Shown: positions 28,150 to 38,189 of the stretch, piece by piece
How positions within the stretch are numbered: position 1 is the first letter of the stretch
Layout of the letters: each line of letters begins with the position of its first letter
From: a virus
DNA: 64,000 nucleotides
IMG/VR virus record: IMGVR_UViG_3300032240_001244
Location: 1 to 64,000 of that record
Strand: one strand, 5' to 3'
The notes under the pieces: generated by a model
Database searches by the model: none
Seen by the model: only the letters and a program-made list of their open reading frames with translations
Told to the model about the DNA's origin: nothing
Program-made: the position numbers and the translations under genes

Positions 28150-29179
28150 GGATAGACTCCTTGACATATTTTCTAAACTCAAAAACGATGAGAAGCCTAC
28201 TAATCTACACTACAATAGTAAAGTGTTGATTATAGATGGGATGAATACATTCCTTAGAAGCTTCGCAGTTGTTAATAGGATAAACCTAGCAGGTAATGAT
28301 GTAGGTGGGTTGATTGGATTTTTGAAATCACTTGGACATGCAATAAAACTGTTATCCCCGACTCGTGTAGTAATCGTCTTTGACGGTGAAGGCGGGTCGG
28401 GAAACAGAAAATATCTTTACAGCCAATACAAAGGAAATAGAGATACCGGGAGAATTATGAACTATAAATCCTTCCAGACAAAAGATGCAGAAGATGATTC
28501 CAAATACAACCAGATAACCAGACTGGTAGACTATCTACATTTTTTACCTGTGTCTTTACTATCTTTTGATAAGCTTGAGGCAGATGATGTAATGGGATAT
28601 TTAGCAGGAAGAATCTATAAAGATTATAAGGATTCTCAAGTATACCTCATGTCTTCAGACAATGACTTTATGCAGTTAGTAAACGATAGAGTTAAAGTAT
28701 ATAGTCCAACAAAGAAAAAGATATATGGGGTTGAGAATGTGTTAGAAGATTTTGGTATACATCCAGACAACTTCTTATTGTACAAAGCTCTAGTAGGAGA
28801 CACATCAGACAATATACCTGGAGTAAATGGATTAGGTGAAAAGAATGTAGTGAAGCTTTTTGAATTTATATCAAAGCCAGAAAGAAAAACATTACAGGAC
28901 GTTTATCAGGTATGCGAAAATCCCCCTAAGAAGTCAGCACTATATGAAAGAATATTGAATGTTAGTAAGCAAGTAGAAATTTTCTATAAGATTATGAACA
29001 TCATGGAACCTAATATATCTGAAGATACGATTGTAGAAATTATGGAAAAATACCATACTAAGGCTCCGGCTTTGAATAAGTATGATTTCATGAAACTATA
29101 TAATCATGATAAAATGGGAGATGCTATACCGCATTTAGATCTATGGATAAATTTATATTCCACATTGAACAATTATTAA
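28142..29179 (+). CDS. 5'-3' exonuclease / RNase H (flap endonuclease-like)
   Basis: 345 residues. FEN/5'-exonuclease motifs are present: LIIDGMNTFLRSF near residue 30, VVIVFDGEGG, EADDVMGYLAG, SSDNDFMQLV and GDTSDNIPGVNGLGEKN (helix-hairpin-helix). Acidic residues in these motifs bind the two metals. T4 Rnh of this family removes RNA primers and flaps during lagging-strand synthesis. The operon context with helicase and recombinase agrees. Confidence 0.88.
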   Translation: MNKDRLLDIFSKLKNDEKPTNLHYNSKVLIIDGMNTFLRSFAVVNRINLAGNDVGGLIGFLKSLGHAIKLLSPTRVVIVFDGEGGSGNRKYLYSQYKGNRDTGRIMNYKSFQTKDAEDDSKYNQITRLVDYLHFLPVSLLSFDKLEADDVMGYLAGRIYKDYKDSQVYLMSSDNDFMQLVNDRVKVYSPTKKKIYGVENVLEDFGIHPDNFLLYKALVGDTSDNIPGVNGLGEKNVVKLFEFISKPERKTLQDVYQVCENPPKKSALYERILNVSKQVEIFYKIMNIMEPNISEDTIVEIMEKYHTKAPALNKYDFMKLYNHDKMGDAIPHLDLWINLYSTLNNY

Positions 29180-29186
29180 ATAAGTT

Positions 29187-30539
29187 ATGACGCAGCAAAG
29201 ATTGACAAGTTATGGACATCAATTTCAAATAAAAGTTCTATACTCCTTACTAAACGACAAACAGTTTCTTCAAAACATAGCAGATGTGATCACAGCTGAG
29301 TATTTTGAATCTCCTGCTCACAAGTGGATTATTGGGACTATTCTTGAGTATTATAGCAAATATCATACGTACCCTACTATGGAAGTTCTCAAGATAGAAC
29401 TTAAGAAGGAGAAGAATGAAGTATTACAAATATCAATAAAGGAAGAACTTAAGCAAGCTTACACAGCAACTCAAGATGATATTGATTATGTAAAAGAAGA
29501 GTTCTTCAACTTTTGTAAAAACCAAAAGCTTAAGGATGCACTATTATCATCCGTAGACCTTCTTACAAGCGGAGAGTTTGAAGGAATCAGAAAGATCATT
29601 GACGAAGCACTGAGAGCAGGTGCTACAAAAGAAATAGGACACGAGTACGATAAGGATATCGAGTCCAGATTTAGAGAAGAAGAAGATAGGAAGATCCCAT
29701 TCCCATGGAAAGTATTTAACGATATTACAGATGGAGGAATAGGTGGAAGTAATCTAATGCTTCTGTTTGCACCTCCTGGTATTGGTAAATCTACTGTGGT
29801 TTGTAATATTGCATCTCACTGTCTTAAGATGGGATACAACGTAGTGTACTACACATTAGAGCTGGATGAAAGATATGTAGGCAAAAAAATTGACTCTATT
29901 CTTACTGGAGTAGAAGTTAAGATGCTAAAGTTTCACCGTAAAGAAGTAGAAACTGCCGTTAAAAACCTTAAGGGAAAGATTGTGATTAAGGAATATTCAC
30001 CTGGCAGGGCCTCCCTAAGCACTATAGAATCCCATATAAAGCAATTAGAAGCCAATAATGACTTCATCCCTGATTTGATTATAATAGACTACCCAGATCT
30101 TTTAAAGCCTCGTAAATCGAGGAAAGAAAGCAAAGAAGAACTAGATGACATCTACACTGATCTAAAAGGAATGGCTAAAGATCTTAAGATCCCATTTGTA
30201 TGCCCCTCTCAGATTAATCGTATGGGAGCCAAGGATGAGATCATTGAAGGAGATAAAGTAGCCGGAAGTTTCCAAAAGATGATGATTGCCGATCTAAGCG
30301 TATCATTGTCTAGGCGTAGAAAAGATAAAATAAATGGCACTGGAAGGTTCCACATCATGAAATCCAGACTAGGTCCAGATGGACAAACTTATGCCGCCAA
30401 AATAGACTTGAACAAAGGGTTTATTGATATATCAGAAGATCTTTATGAGGAAGAGTCTGATGGTGAGGACGTTGGGTCCAAAGGAGACTTTAGTTCAGAT
30501 GATATGTCTTTGCTAAAGAAAAAGTTCCTTAAAGCATAA
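29187..30539 (+). CDS. Replicative DNA helicase (DnaB/gp41-like)
   Basis: 450 residues. After a helical N-terminal domain comes a RecA-fold helicase core: Walker A APPGIGKST, Walker B LIIIDYPDLL, then VCPSQINRMGA (Gln motif H3) and a LSLSRR-type arginine segment with FHIMKSRLGPDG (compare KNRxGPTG of DnaB). Acts as a hexamer unwinding the fork 5'-3'. It ends the SSB-recombinase-exonuclease operon. Confidence 0.88.
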   Translation: MTQQRLTSYGHQFQIKVLYSLLNDKQFLQNIADVITAEYFESPAHKWIIGTILEYYSKYHTYPTMEVLKIELKKEKNEVLQISIKEELKQAYTATQDDIDYVKEEFFNFCKNQKLKDALLSSVDLLTSGEFEGIRKIIDEALRAGATKEIGHEYDKDIESRFREEEDRKIPFPWKVFNDITDGGIGGSNLMLLFAPPGIGKSTVVCNIASHCLKMGYNVVYYTLELDERYVGKKIDSILTGVEVKMLKFHRKEVETAVKNLKGKIVIKEYSPGRASLSTIESHIKQLEANNDFIPDLIIIDYPDLLKPRKSRKESKEELDDIYTDLKGMAKDLKIPFVCPSQINRMGAKDEIIEGDKVAGSFQKMMIADLSVSLSRRRKDKINGTGRFHIMKSRLGPDGQTYAAKIDLNKGFIDISEDLYEEESDGEDVGSKGDFSSDDMSLLKKKFLKA

Positions 30540-30563
30540 TCTCATAAGCATCAAAAAAGTGGC

Positions 30564-30595
30564 AAAAAAAAAGCTGAGCAAGTCAACTTTTTTTC
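30564..30595 (+). terminator. Possible terminator after helicase gene
   Basis: An A-run plus G (30564-30572) faces CTTTTTTT after a short loop. The stem is almost only A-T, so this is weak. TACCTTTA at 30619-30626 could be a -7 element for the next gene. Confidence 0.35.
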
Positions 30596-30647
30596 CATTT
30601 TCAGTGGGTATTTATTTTTACCTTTACAAAAATTTAAAACAAAAAAC

Positions 30648-32501
30648 ATGGAATTAGGATCGGAGATACTAAGTCAAATTACTATTTTTTCAAAGTACGC
30701 CAAGTACATCCCTGAAGTAAAAAGAAGAGAAACATGGGAAGAAATAGTAACTAGATATGAGGTTATGTTAATGCAAAAGTTCCCAACTTTAAAGAAAGAA
30801 ATAATGGGGAACGCTAGTTATATAGTGGATAAAAAAGTACTCCCATCAATGAGAGCCTTACAGTTTTCAGGAACAGCAGCTGAAGTAAACAACGCACGTA
30901 TATACAACTGCTGCTACCTTCCAATGGATAGCGTGCATTGTTTTTCAGAATCTATGTTTCTATTGCTTGGAGGTACCGGAGTAGGATATTCCGTACAGTT
31001 TCAACACGTAGAAAAGCTACCAGAAATTATAAAGCCAGTAAAACAAAAAAGATATTTAGTACAGGATAGTATTATTGGATGGGCTGATGCTGTAAAAGTA
31101 TTGATGAAATCCTATTTTGGTAAAGGAGCTAAACCCACATTTGACTACAGAGATGTACGTCCTAAAGGAGCTAGGCTTATTACTGCAGGCGGTAAAGCAC
31201 CTGGACCAGAACCTCTTAAGATCTGTCTTACGCATATAGAAGCTATCTTAGATCGTAAACAAAACGGTGAGAAGCTGACTACCTTAGAAGTACACGATAT
31301 CATGTGCCATATTGCTAATAGTGTATTATCAGGAGGCATTAGAAGGGCTGCTATGATTGCATTGTTTAGCCACGATGATGAAGAAATGCTTACTTGTAAA
31401 TACGGTAATTGGTGGGAGCTGAATGAACAAAGAGGAAGGTCAAATAACTCTGCAGTATTGGAAAGAGGTCAGATTACAGAAGAACAGTTTAAAGCTTTGT
31501 GGAAGAAGATAGAGTTGAGTAATTCTGGAGAGCCAGGATTCTATTGGACAAAGAATGCTGAGTGGGGAACTAACCCATGCTGCGAAATAGCTTTGCGTCC
31601 ATATCAATTCTGTAACCTGTGTGAGGTTAATGTATCTGATATCAAAGATGAACAGGATCTATTTGATAGAGTGCGTGTAGCTGCGTTCTTTGGAACTCTA
31701 CAAGCGTCATTCACTGATTTCCACTACCTCCGTCCTATATGGCAGAAAACTACTGAAAAAGATGCATTGCTTGGAATAGGCATGACAGGTATAGGAAGTG
31801 GTGAGATCCTTAAATACGATCTTGAAAAAGCTGCTGAGATTGCAAAAGAAGTAAATGCAGAGTACGCAGATCTTATAGGTATTAACAGAGCGGCTCGTGT
31901 AACTTGCATAAAGCCATCAGGAACAACATCTTGTGTATTGGGTACTGCTTCTGGAATACATGCATGGCATAATGACTATTATCTCAGAACAGTAAGATTT
32001 AATAAGAGTGAAGATATTGCTAAGTATCTTATTGCAAACCATCCTGAGATGTGTGAAGACGATGTGTTGAGATCTCATGATACATTGTGTGCAAGAATCC
32101 CTATCAAAGCACCAGAAGGATCAATAATGAGAAGTGAAACTCCAATAGAGTTGTTGGAAAGAGTAAAGCACTTCTCAGTTAATTGGATTAAGAGTGGCCA
32201 TAGGAATGGATATAATACTCACAACGTATCAGCTACCGTATCTCTTAAAGAAGATGAATGGCTGCCAGTAGGAGAATGGATGTGGAAAAACAGGGAACAT
32301 TATAACGGTTTGTCAGTACTACCTTATTGGGGAGGTACTTATCAACAGGCTCCTTTTGAAGATATTACTAAAGAGGAGTATGAAGAAAGAGTAAGCCGTC
32401 TTACTTCTATGGACTTGACTAGTATTGTAGAAGAAGATGATACTGTAAACTTTGGGGCGATCGCAGCTTGCAGTGGTGCCAACTGTAGCGTAGAACAGTA
32501 A
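30648..32501 (+). CDS. Adenosylcobalamin-dependent (class II) ribonucleoside-triphosphate reductase
   Basis: 617 residues; the monomeric Lactobacillus enzyme is 739. Class II RTPR signatures: YNCCYLPMDS at about residue 87, LLGGTGVGYSVQ, IANSVLSGGIRRAAMI and NPCCEIALRPYQFCNLCEVN (active-site Cys-x-Glu). The C-terminal AACSGANCSVEQ gives the redox Cys pair that hands electrons to the active site. It makes dNTPs without oxygen dependence but needs B12 from the host. No class I small subunit is seen nearby. The gene is followed by dUTPase and polymerase, a nucleotide supply cluster. Confidence 0.8.
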   Translation: MELGSEILSQITIFSKYAKYIPEVKRRETWEEIVTRYEVMLMQKFPTLKKEIMGNASYIVDKKVLPSMRALQFSGTAAEVNNARIYNCCYLPMDSVHCFSESMFLLLGGTGVGYSVQFQHVEKLPEIIKPVKQKRYLVQDSIIGWADAVKVLMKSYFGKGAKPTFDYRDVRPKGARLITAGGKAPGPEPLKICLTHIEAILDRKQNGEKLTTLEVHDIMCHIANSVLSGGIRRAAMIALFSHDDEEMLTCKYGNWWELNEQRGRSNNSAVLERGQITEEQFKALWKKIELSNSGEPGFYWTKNAEWGTNPCCEIALRPYQFCNLCEVNVSDIKDEQDLFDRVRVAAFFGTLQASFTDFHYLRPIWQKTTEKDALLGIGMTGIGSGEILKYDLEKAAEIAKEVNAEYADLIGINRAARVTCIKPSGTTSCVLGTASGIHAWHNDYYLRTVRFNKSEDIAKYLIANHPEMCEDDVLRSHDTLCARIPIKAPEGSIMRSETPIELLERVKHFSVNWIKSGHRNGYNTHNVSATVSLKEDEWLPVGEWMWKNREHYNGLSVLPYWGGTYQQAPFEDITKEEYEERVSRLTSMDLTSIVEEDDTVNFGAIAACSGANCSVEQ

Positions 32502-32526
32502 ATTTTTTAAATAATGCATTTTCAAA

Positions 32527-32706
32527 GTGTCGAACAGTAAATTACAAAAAGGGATTGATTATTATATAGATGAGCAGACTGGGTACATCGTACTCACTGC
32601 TCTCTATCTTTCCCAAAGAGGAGTATGCTGTGGTAACGGTTGTAAAGAATGCTGTTATGATCCAAAATGGACAAAAGGAAATAAAAATTTGATACAACAA
32701 GAATAA
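32527..32706 (+). CDS. DUF5522-like small Cys-rich protein
   Basis: 59 residues from GTG 32527, ending at TAA 32704-32706. It reads DYYIDEQTGYIVLTALYLSQ, then RGVCCGNGCKECCYDP, the pattern of the DUF5522 family that is common in Bacteroidota and binds an unknown metal or partner. It sits between RNR and dUTPase. Family call from memory of the Cys pattern. Confidence 0.65.
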   Translation: MSNSKLQKGIDYYIDEQTGYIVLTALYLSQRGVCCGNGCKECCYDPKWTKGNKNLIQQE

Positions 32707-32718
32707 TATCTATATTTG
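32688..32718 (+). promoter_or_regulatory. Bacteroidota-type promoter (TTTG-N19-TATATTTG)
   Basis: TTTG 32688-32691 and TATATTTG 32711-32718, 14 bp before the ATG of the membrane protein gene at 32733. Confidence 0.7.
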
Positions 32719-32732
32719 TTAAAATTAATGTT

Positions 32733-32930
32733 ATGACTATATACATTGTCTTTCTTGTTTTAAATCTTCTCGGAATGGGTTTTCTTTTTTTTGTATATGA
32801 AAAACAGAAACAAATAAACACAGAGTTTTTAAAAAATGCAATTATTCATAATGCTGTTTTAGAAATGCTAAAAGAAAAAACAGATGAGTTAGAAAAGCTT
32901 ATAGCTGATACAAATAAAGATAAAAAATAA
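32733..32930 (+). CDS. Small N-terminally anchored membrane protein
   Basis: 65 residues. Residues 2-22 form one transmembrane helix (IYIVFLVLNLLGMGFLFFVY); the rest is a Lys/Glu-rich coiled coil. It opens the transcript that continues with dUTPase. Function unknown. Confidence 0.6.
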   Translation: MTIYIVFLVLNLLGMGFLFFVYEKQKQINTEFLKNAIIHNAVLEMLKEKTDELEKLIADTNKDKK

Positions 32931-32937
32931 AAAGGTT

Positions 32938-33363
32938 ATGCTAGTAAAAATAAAAAAATTACATCCAGAAGCTGTAATTCCTTCCTATGCAAAAGATGGA
33001 GATGCTGGAATGGATCTGGTAGCTGTAAGAAAAGAAGATCTATCTCCTACTCAAGTAAAGTATTACACAGGTCTTGCAATTGAAATCCCTTATGGATTTG
33101 TAGGATTGATATTCCCAAGATCTTCCATCTTTAAAGCAGGATTATCATTGAGCAATGCAGTTGGAGTTATTGATAGTGGGTACAGAGGAGAGATTATGGC
33201 GGTGTTCAATAAAAAGTTTGGTATGAACTTAACTAACTATGAAGTCGGAGATAGAGTAGCACAGATAATGATACTGCCATATCCAGTGGTAACTTTTGTT
33301 GAATCAGAAGAATTGACAGATACAGATAGAGGATCCGGTGGTTTTGGCAGTACAGGAAAATAA
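32938..33363 (+). CDS. dut: dUTPase
   Basis: 141 residues, the usual trimeric dUTPase length. All five motifs are present in order: AGMDLVA, PRSSIFKAG, GVIDSGYRGEI, GDRVAQIMI and RGSGGFGSTG (C-terminal arm closing the active site). It hydrolyses dUTP to dUMP, keeping uracil out of DNA and supplying substrate for thymidylate synthase (start of thyA is at 63781). Confidence 0.93.
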   Translation: MLVKIKKLHPEAVIPSYAKDGDAGMDLVAVRKEDLSPTQVKYYTGLAIEIPYGFVGLIFPRSSIFKAGLSLSNAVGVIDSGYRGEIMAVFNKKFGMNLTNYEVGDRVAQIMILPYPVVTFVESEELTDTDRGSGGFGSTGK

Positions 33364-33378
33364 AATAAAATAAAGGTT

Positions 33379-35685
33379 ATGAATGAAAAGAAGTATGTCA
33401 CGGTAGACACACCGCAGACACTAAGAGATATGGTTAAACATATCAAAGCATTTGATATAATAGCTTTTGATACAGAGACTACAAGTTTAAATCCAAGAAA
33501 AGGAAAGATAATAGGATTGTCAGTATCAGGAGAAGTAGGAGTAGGATACTATATGCCAACAATGGTATTCAAAGATGGCGAATTAAAGGATGATGCTATA
33601 TACGGAGAGAGTTGTCATGAGTTAGCTAAAAAAGTGCTTACTATTTTATGCAGTAAGAAATTGATAGGGCACAATCTTTCTTTTGATTCTAGGTTTGTAA
33701 AGGAGTTTTATGGTATAGATATTGTTCCTTCTATATATGCAGATACAATGTTACTAGTCCATACAGTAGCAGAAGAAGGTGCAGGAGATGGATTTGGCAG
33801 TTCTTTTGGTCTTAAAGACATTGCTAAGGCTATACAAGAACATATTGGGTTAGACATGGAGAAAGAGGCCAACGAAGAACAAGTAGAGCTTAAAGAGTCT
33901 ATAAAATCCAATGGAGGCACTACCACTAAAGAAAACTATGAGATCTGGAAGGCAGACCTGCCTATACTGTCCAAGTACGCTTGCGCAGACACAGACCTTA
34001 CACTCAGAGTATATAACTACTATATAGAGAAACTAAAATCAGAAAATTTAGAGAAATTCTTTTTTGAAGATGAAGTAATGCCTTTGTATAAAGAAGTTAC
34101 TATTCCAATGGAAAGTAACGGTATGATGCTTGATATGGATCTTATAGTACAGTCTAGAGAAGAAATTATAAAAGACTTAGAAGAATATAAAAGCCTTGTT
34201 ATTAAAACTCTACTTAAAGATCCTAGAGTAAAAGAGTGGGTAATTGATAAAGCTTTAGAAAAGTTTCCTCCTACACATAAAGGTAGCTACGCACAGCAAC
34301 TAATAACTGAATCAGGATATACTTTACCAAAGTCTGAAAAGACTGGTAAGTATACAATGAATGCTGCAACTCTTAAGACTTTACAAGAAGGTTCTATTAA
34401 AGAATTTTTAACAACTGGCAACATGGATGTTCTTGATGCTGATCTAGCTGTTAAAGTTAGCATGAAGCTATGGAAAGAAAGCCAGGATGGAGATTTTTTT
34501 AATATACAGTCTAAAGATCACTTAGGCAGTATTGCTTTTACAGCTTTGGGAATGGAACCTATATCTGCTACAGATAAAGGAAAAGATAAGTTTGATGATG
34601 ACTTCATTCAGTCTATTGCGGAAAAACATGAGTGGGCTAAGAATCTTCGCATTTATAATAAATTGCTAAAGATAAAGTCTACTTACATGGATAGGTTCCT
34701 GGATAAACAGGAAGACGGCATGTATTATTTCTACTACAAACAACACGCAACAGTATCAGGAAGGTACGGATCAGATGCACAACAACTTCCCAGACCTAAA
34801 GAAGAAGGAGAAGAGGATCCTATAGTATTGAAATATAATAATATGATTCGTGCGTTCTTTGTTTGCAAACCGGGAACAGTGTTTATAGATTGCGATTATG
34901 AAAGCTTGGAACCAAAAGTATTCTCTCACGTGGCTGATGATGAAGGATTAAAAGACATCTTTAGAAATGGATGGGATTTTTATTCTACAATCGCTATAAA
35001 AACAGAGAAACTGGATCAGTACTCTCCTGACAAGAAAGCCCCTAACTATTTAAAAAAGATGGCTAATAACATAAGACAGAAAGCTAAGGCTTACTCTCTT
35101 GGAATTCCTTACGGAATGGGCTCATATGCATTAGGTAAGAATATAGATGTATCAACTAAAGAAGCTCAAAAGCTTATTGATGGATATCTTAATGGGTTTC
35201 CTAATTTAAAAAAATGGATGGAAGATTCTAAAGCTTTTGTAAAAGAGCATGGATATATAAAAACACAGGTAGGGAGAATTCGCCATTTACCAAAAGTTTC
35301 ATATCTTTACAAAAAGTTTGGAGATTCTTTATTACAATGGGATTTTCAAAATAAATTGGAAGATCAGCTTGGAAAAGAGTTAGTATCCAATATGTCTAAA
35401 GATTATAAGAATGGACTTAACAATTCACTTAACGTACAGATACAGGGACTAGCTGCATCTATTGTAAACAGGGCTGCTATATCCATAAACAGAGAATTTA
35501 AAAAAGCTGGTATAAAAGGACAAGTAGTAGCTCAAATTCATGACCAATTGGTTATGGAAGTAGAGGAGGAAAGGTCAGAGGAAGCAGCAGCTATTGTTAA
35601 AGATAGGATGGAGAATACTACAAGATTGTCTCTTGATCTAGTAGCACCACCATCTTTGGCACACAATTTGAGAGACGGACACTAA
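33379..35685 (+). CDS. DNA polymerase, family A, with 3'-5' exonuclease domain
   Basis: 768 residues. The N-terminal exonuclease has AFDTETTSLNP (residues 29-39) with its DTET acidic pair, GHNLSFDSRF and a YACADTDLTLRVY Exo III. The polymerase domain has motif A DCDYESLEPKVFSH, motif B with RQKAKAYSLGIPYGMG and motif C QIHDQLVMEVEEE. No 5' nuclease domain is fused; that job fits the gene at 28142. It is the likely replicative polymerase, since a T4-like family B enzyme is not seen in this window. Confidence 0.92.
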   Translation: MNEKKYVTVDTPQTLRDMVKHIKAFDIIAFDTETTSLNPRKGKIIGLSVSGEVGVGYYMPTMVFKDGELKDDAIYGESCHELAKKVLTILCSKKLIGHNLSFDSRFVKEFYGIDIVPSIYADTMLLVHTVAEEGAGDGFGSSFGLKDIAKAIQEHIGLDMEKEANEEQVELKESIKSNGGTTTKENYEIWKADLPILSKYACADTDLTLRVYNYYIEKLKSENLEKFFFEDEVMPLYKEVTIPMESNGMMLDMDLIVQSREEIIKDLEEYKSLVIKTLLKDPRVKEWVIDKALEKFPPTHKGSYAQQLITESGYTLPKSEKTGKYTMNAATLKTLQEGSIKEFLTTGNMDVLDADLAVKVSMKLWKESQDGDFFNIQSKDHLGSIAFTALGMEPISATDKGKDKFDDDFIQSIAEKHEWAKNLRIYNKLLKIKSTYMDRFLDKQEDGMYYFYYKQHATVSGRYGSDAQQLPRPKEEGEEDPIVLKYNNMIRAFFVCKPGTVFIDCDYESLEPKVFSHVADDEGLKDIFRNGWDFYSTIAIKTEKLDQYSPDKKAPNYLKKMANNIRQKAKAYSLGIPYGMGSYALGKNIDVSTKEAQKLIDGYLNGFPNLKKWMEDSKAFVKEHGYIKTQVGRIRHLPKVSYLYKKFGDSLLQWDFQNKLEDQLGKELVSNMSKDYKNGLNNSLNVQIQGLAASIVNRAAISINREFKKAGIKGQVVAQIHDQLVMEVEEERSEEAAAIVKDRMENTTRLSLDLVAPPSLAHNLRDGH

Positions 35686-35700
35686 ATAAAATAAAAAAAA

Positions 35701-35997
35701 ATGAGTACATTAGTTGCATTACACGACAAAGTCATTCTTAAAAAGATTGACACAGAAGACAAAATGGTAGGTGGCATTATTGTGCCGGATATGGGGGCTG
35801 AAAAATCTAACTACTTTGAAGTAGTAAGCGCAGGTCCTGGCATGTATGATACGCAAAATGGTAAGTACTTTCCTATGCATGTAGAAGTGGGAGACACAGT
35901 AGTTGTCCCAAAAGCAGTAGTAACACAGATCTTAGTAGACAGGGACGAGTACTACGTATGCCGTGAAGTAGAAATCCTTTCAATTATTAAAGATTAA
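35701..35997 (+). CDS. groES: GroES co-chaperonin
   Basis: 98 residues, normal GroES length. LHDKVILKKIDTED at the start, GGIIVPDMGAEKS as the mobile-loop region and VGDTVVVPK, then EYYVCREVEIL at the end match GroES. T4 gp31 is an analogous phage co-chaperonin for capsid folding, but here a GroEL follows too. Confidence 0.88.
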   Translation: MSTLVALHDKVILKKIDTEDKMVGGIIVPDMGAEKSNYFEVVSAGPGMYDTQNGKYFPMHVEVGDTVVVPKAVVTQILVDRDEYYVCREVEILSIIKD

Positions 35998-36248
35998 TGG
36001 ATATAACATATTCTATAACAGAATTTGTATGGGTTAAAAAAGATAATTCTTTTTATGCCGATGCGGATAGATTACATCCCGAAGGAGATTACAAGTGTAC
36101 TTTCCCAAATGGTAGGAAGAAGTTTTATATTAAAAATAATAATACAAAAGGATTTAGAAGATTTATATTAAATAAGGAATGCGGTACCGTTTTACAGTTT
36201 ATAAGTGAAGATGGTATATTATGTAACATACAAACAAAAACAAAATGA
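35997..36248 (+). CDS. Hypothetical protein between groES and groEL
   Basis: 83 residues, overlapping groES by 1 bp and groEL by 4 bp, so it is part of the same translation unit. Aromatic and Lys-rich (ITYSITEFVWVKKDNSFYAD). No family recognised. Its conserved position suggests a partner or substrate-specific factor, but this is inference. Confidence 0.55.
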   Translation: MDITYSITEFVWVKKDNSFYADADRLHPEGDYKCTFPNGRKKFYIKNNNTKGFRRFILNKECGTVLQFISEDGILCNIQTKTK

Positions 36249-37897
36249 TAAAGACAGAATTTGGAACAGATCTTAAAAAAAGACTCTTAGACGGAGTAAA
36301 CAAGATTAATGCCAGTGTTTCATCAACACTAGGTCCAGCAGGTAGGAATGTGATCATTAGAGGTTCTGATGGTGCTATTAAGATTACTAAGGATGGTGTT
36401 ACTGTAGCACAATCTTTTACTAAACTTGAAGATCCTATTGAAGATATCGGAGCACAAATGATTAAAAGCGTATCAGTTCGTTCAGCAGATAAAGCTGGTG
36501 ATGGTACAACTACATCAACACTTTTGGCATCTGTAATGGTTAATGAAGGTATTAAAGCTATCACGCAAGGATCAAATGCAGTAGAAGTTAAGAAAGGTAT
36601 TGATAAAGCAGTATCAGTTGTAGTAACTGCGCTAAAAGGAATATCTAAAGATATATCCTCAGAAGATCAGATCAAACAAGTAGCTACAATTTCAGCCAAT
36701 AATGATACTGAGATTGGAACATTAATCGCCACTGCTTTGGATAAAGTAGGTACTGATGGTGTAGTGGCTATTGAAGAATCAAAGTCTGGTGAGACTTCTT
36801 TGGAAGTTGTAGAAGGTATGATGTTTGATAGAGGATTTAAATCTCCATACTTTGTTACAGACAATTCAACAATGCAAGCTGTGTTTGATAAACCATTAAT
36901 TTTCTTGTATGATGGTAGACTTACAAGTACTGCACAAGTGCTCCCTCTTCTTCAAGCAGCTCATGCTGAAAGTCTTCCTTTGCTTATCATTGCTGAAGAC
37001 ATTGAACACGAGGCTTTGGCTATCTTAGTAGTAAATAAAGCAAATGCTACAATCAAAGTATGTGCTGTAAAGGCTCCTGACTTTGGTGATCGTAGAACAG
37101 CAATTCTAGAAGACATTGCAATCCTTACTGGCGGTACTGTTGTATCTCCTACCAAGGGTAATAAGATTGATAAGATGAAGCCTGATGAGTTTAAGCCATT
37201 GTTTGGTAAGGCTCGAATGGTGAATGTATCATCTAAAGATACTACTATCATTGATGGTAAAGGATCAGTAGAAGGAATTGAGCAAAGACTGAACGATATT
37301 AAAACTCAGATTGATATAGCCAAGTCTAACTTTGAAGTTGAAAAGCTTCAAGAAAGATTATCAAAGCTTACTGGCGGTGTTGCTATTATCAATGTTGGTG
37401 GTATGAGTGAGATTGAAATGAAAGAAAAGAAGGATCGTGTAGATGACGCACTACACGCTACTAAAGCTGCCTTAGATCAAGGTATTGTTCCTGGTGGTGG
37501 TATGGCTTTGATTAACTGTATAGAGTTGCTTAAAGAGGCTGTATTGGATTGTGACAACGATGATCAAGAGCTTGGTGTACGAATTGTCACTAAAGCTTTA
37601 TACGCACCGTTTAAAACTATTCTTACCAACGCTGGTATTGAGAATGCTTATGAGATTTTAAGCAGTGTTAAGAGCTATTCTCAAGATGAAGATAACTCAG
37701 ATTGGTACGGATATAATGCTAAGACGGGAGAGATCCAAGATTTTCTACAAGCAGGTATTCTAGATCCAACCAAAGTAACTAGAACAGCTATTGAGAATGC
37801 TGCTAGCGTAGCCGGTACTATTCTAACTACAGAGTCAGTAGTATACTTTACTGGAGATGATAAGAAAGAAGATATAGATTATAGTCAATTCATGTAA
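36245..37897 (+). CDS. groEL: GroEL chaperonin
   Basis: 550 residues, full length. Equatorial ATP motif AGDGTTTST (residues 84-92), [12 protein letters not shown] and [20 protein letters not shown], with [11 protein letters not shown] in the apical domain and VPGGGMALI at the C-terminal part. The GGM-rich tail of host GroEL is absent; the end reads [11 protein letters not shown]. It probably folds abundant phage proteins. Diverged from the host-type sequence, suggesting long residence in phage. Confidence 0.92.
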   Translation: MIKTEFGTDLKKRLLDGVNKINASVSSTLGPAGRNVIIRGSDGAIKITKDGVTVAQSFTKLEDPIEDIGAQMIKSVSVRSADKAGDGTTTSTLLASVMVNEGIKAITQGSNAVEVKKGIDKAVSVVVTALKGISKDISSEDQIKQVATISANNDTEIGTLIATALDKVGTDGVVAIEESKSGETSLEVVEGMMFDRGFKSPYFVTDNSTMQAVFDKPLIFLYDGRLTSTAQVLPLLQAAHAESLPLLIIAEDIEHEALAILVVNKANATIKVCAVKAPDFGDRRTAILEDIAILTGGTVVSPTKGNKIDKMKPDEFKPLFGKARMVNVSSKDTTIIDGKGSVEGIEQRLNDIKTQIDIAKSNFEVEKLQERLSKLTGGVAIINVGGMSEIEMKEKKDRVDDALHATKAALDQGIVPGGGMALINCIELLKEAVLDCDNDDQELGVRIVTKALYAPFKTILTNAGIENAYEILSSVKSYSQDEDNSDWYGYNAKTGEIQDFLQAGILDPTKVTRTAIENAASVAGTILTTESVVYFTGDDKKEDIDYSQFM

Positions 37898-37910
37898 TAA
37901 AAAAATTAAT

Positions 37911-38177
37911 ATGCAACAACAAAATCCGTTAGCAAATGTAAGGTTTGATCAAACTACAGGAGTAGTTTGTGAAAAATGTGGCAATAATGTATTTACTGAA
38001 GGTTTGTACCTTCGTAAGGTTTCTAAATTTCTTGTAGCCGCTAGTAGCGATAAAGATCAAGTGATACCAGTACCAACATTTTACTGTGTTAAATGTCAAC
38101 ATGTAAATAAAGAGTTCTCTCCTATAGGTATGGAAGAGGAACAAGAGACTGATAAAGGAGTTGATCGTATCTATTAA
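37911..38177 (+). CDS. Small zinc-ribbon protein
   Basis: 88 residues with two Cys pairs, CEKCGNN near residue 21 and FYCVKCQHV near residue 61, giving a four-Cys zinc ribbon. It lies 13 bp after groEL. No family recognised; zinc ribbons in phages often contact nucleic acid or transcription proteins. Confidence 0.6.
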   Translation: MQQQNPLANVRFDQTTGVVCEKCGNNVFTEGLYLRKVSKFLVAASSDKDQVIPVPTFYCVKCQHVNKEFSPIGMEEEQETDKGVDRIY

Positions 38178-38189
38178 AAAATAAATGTT

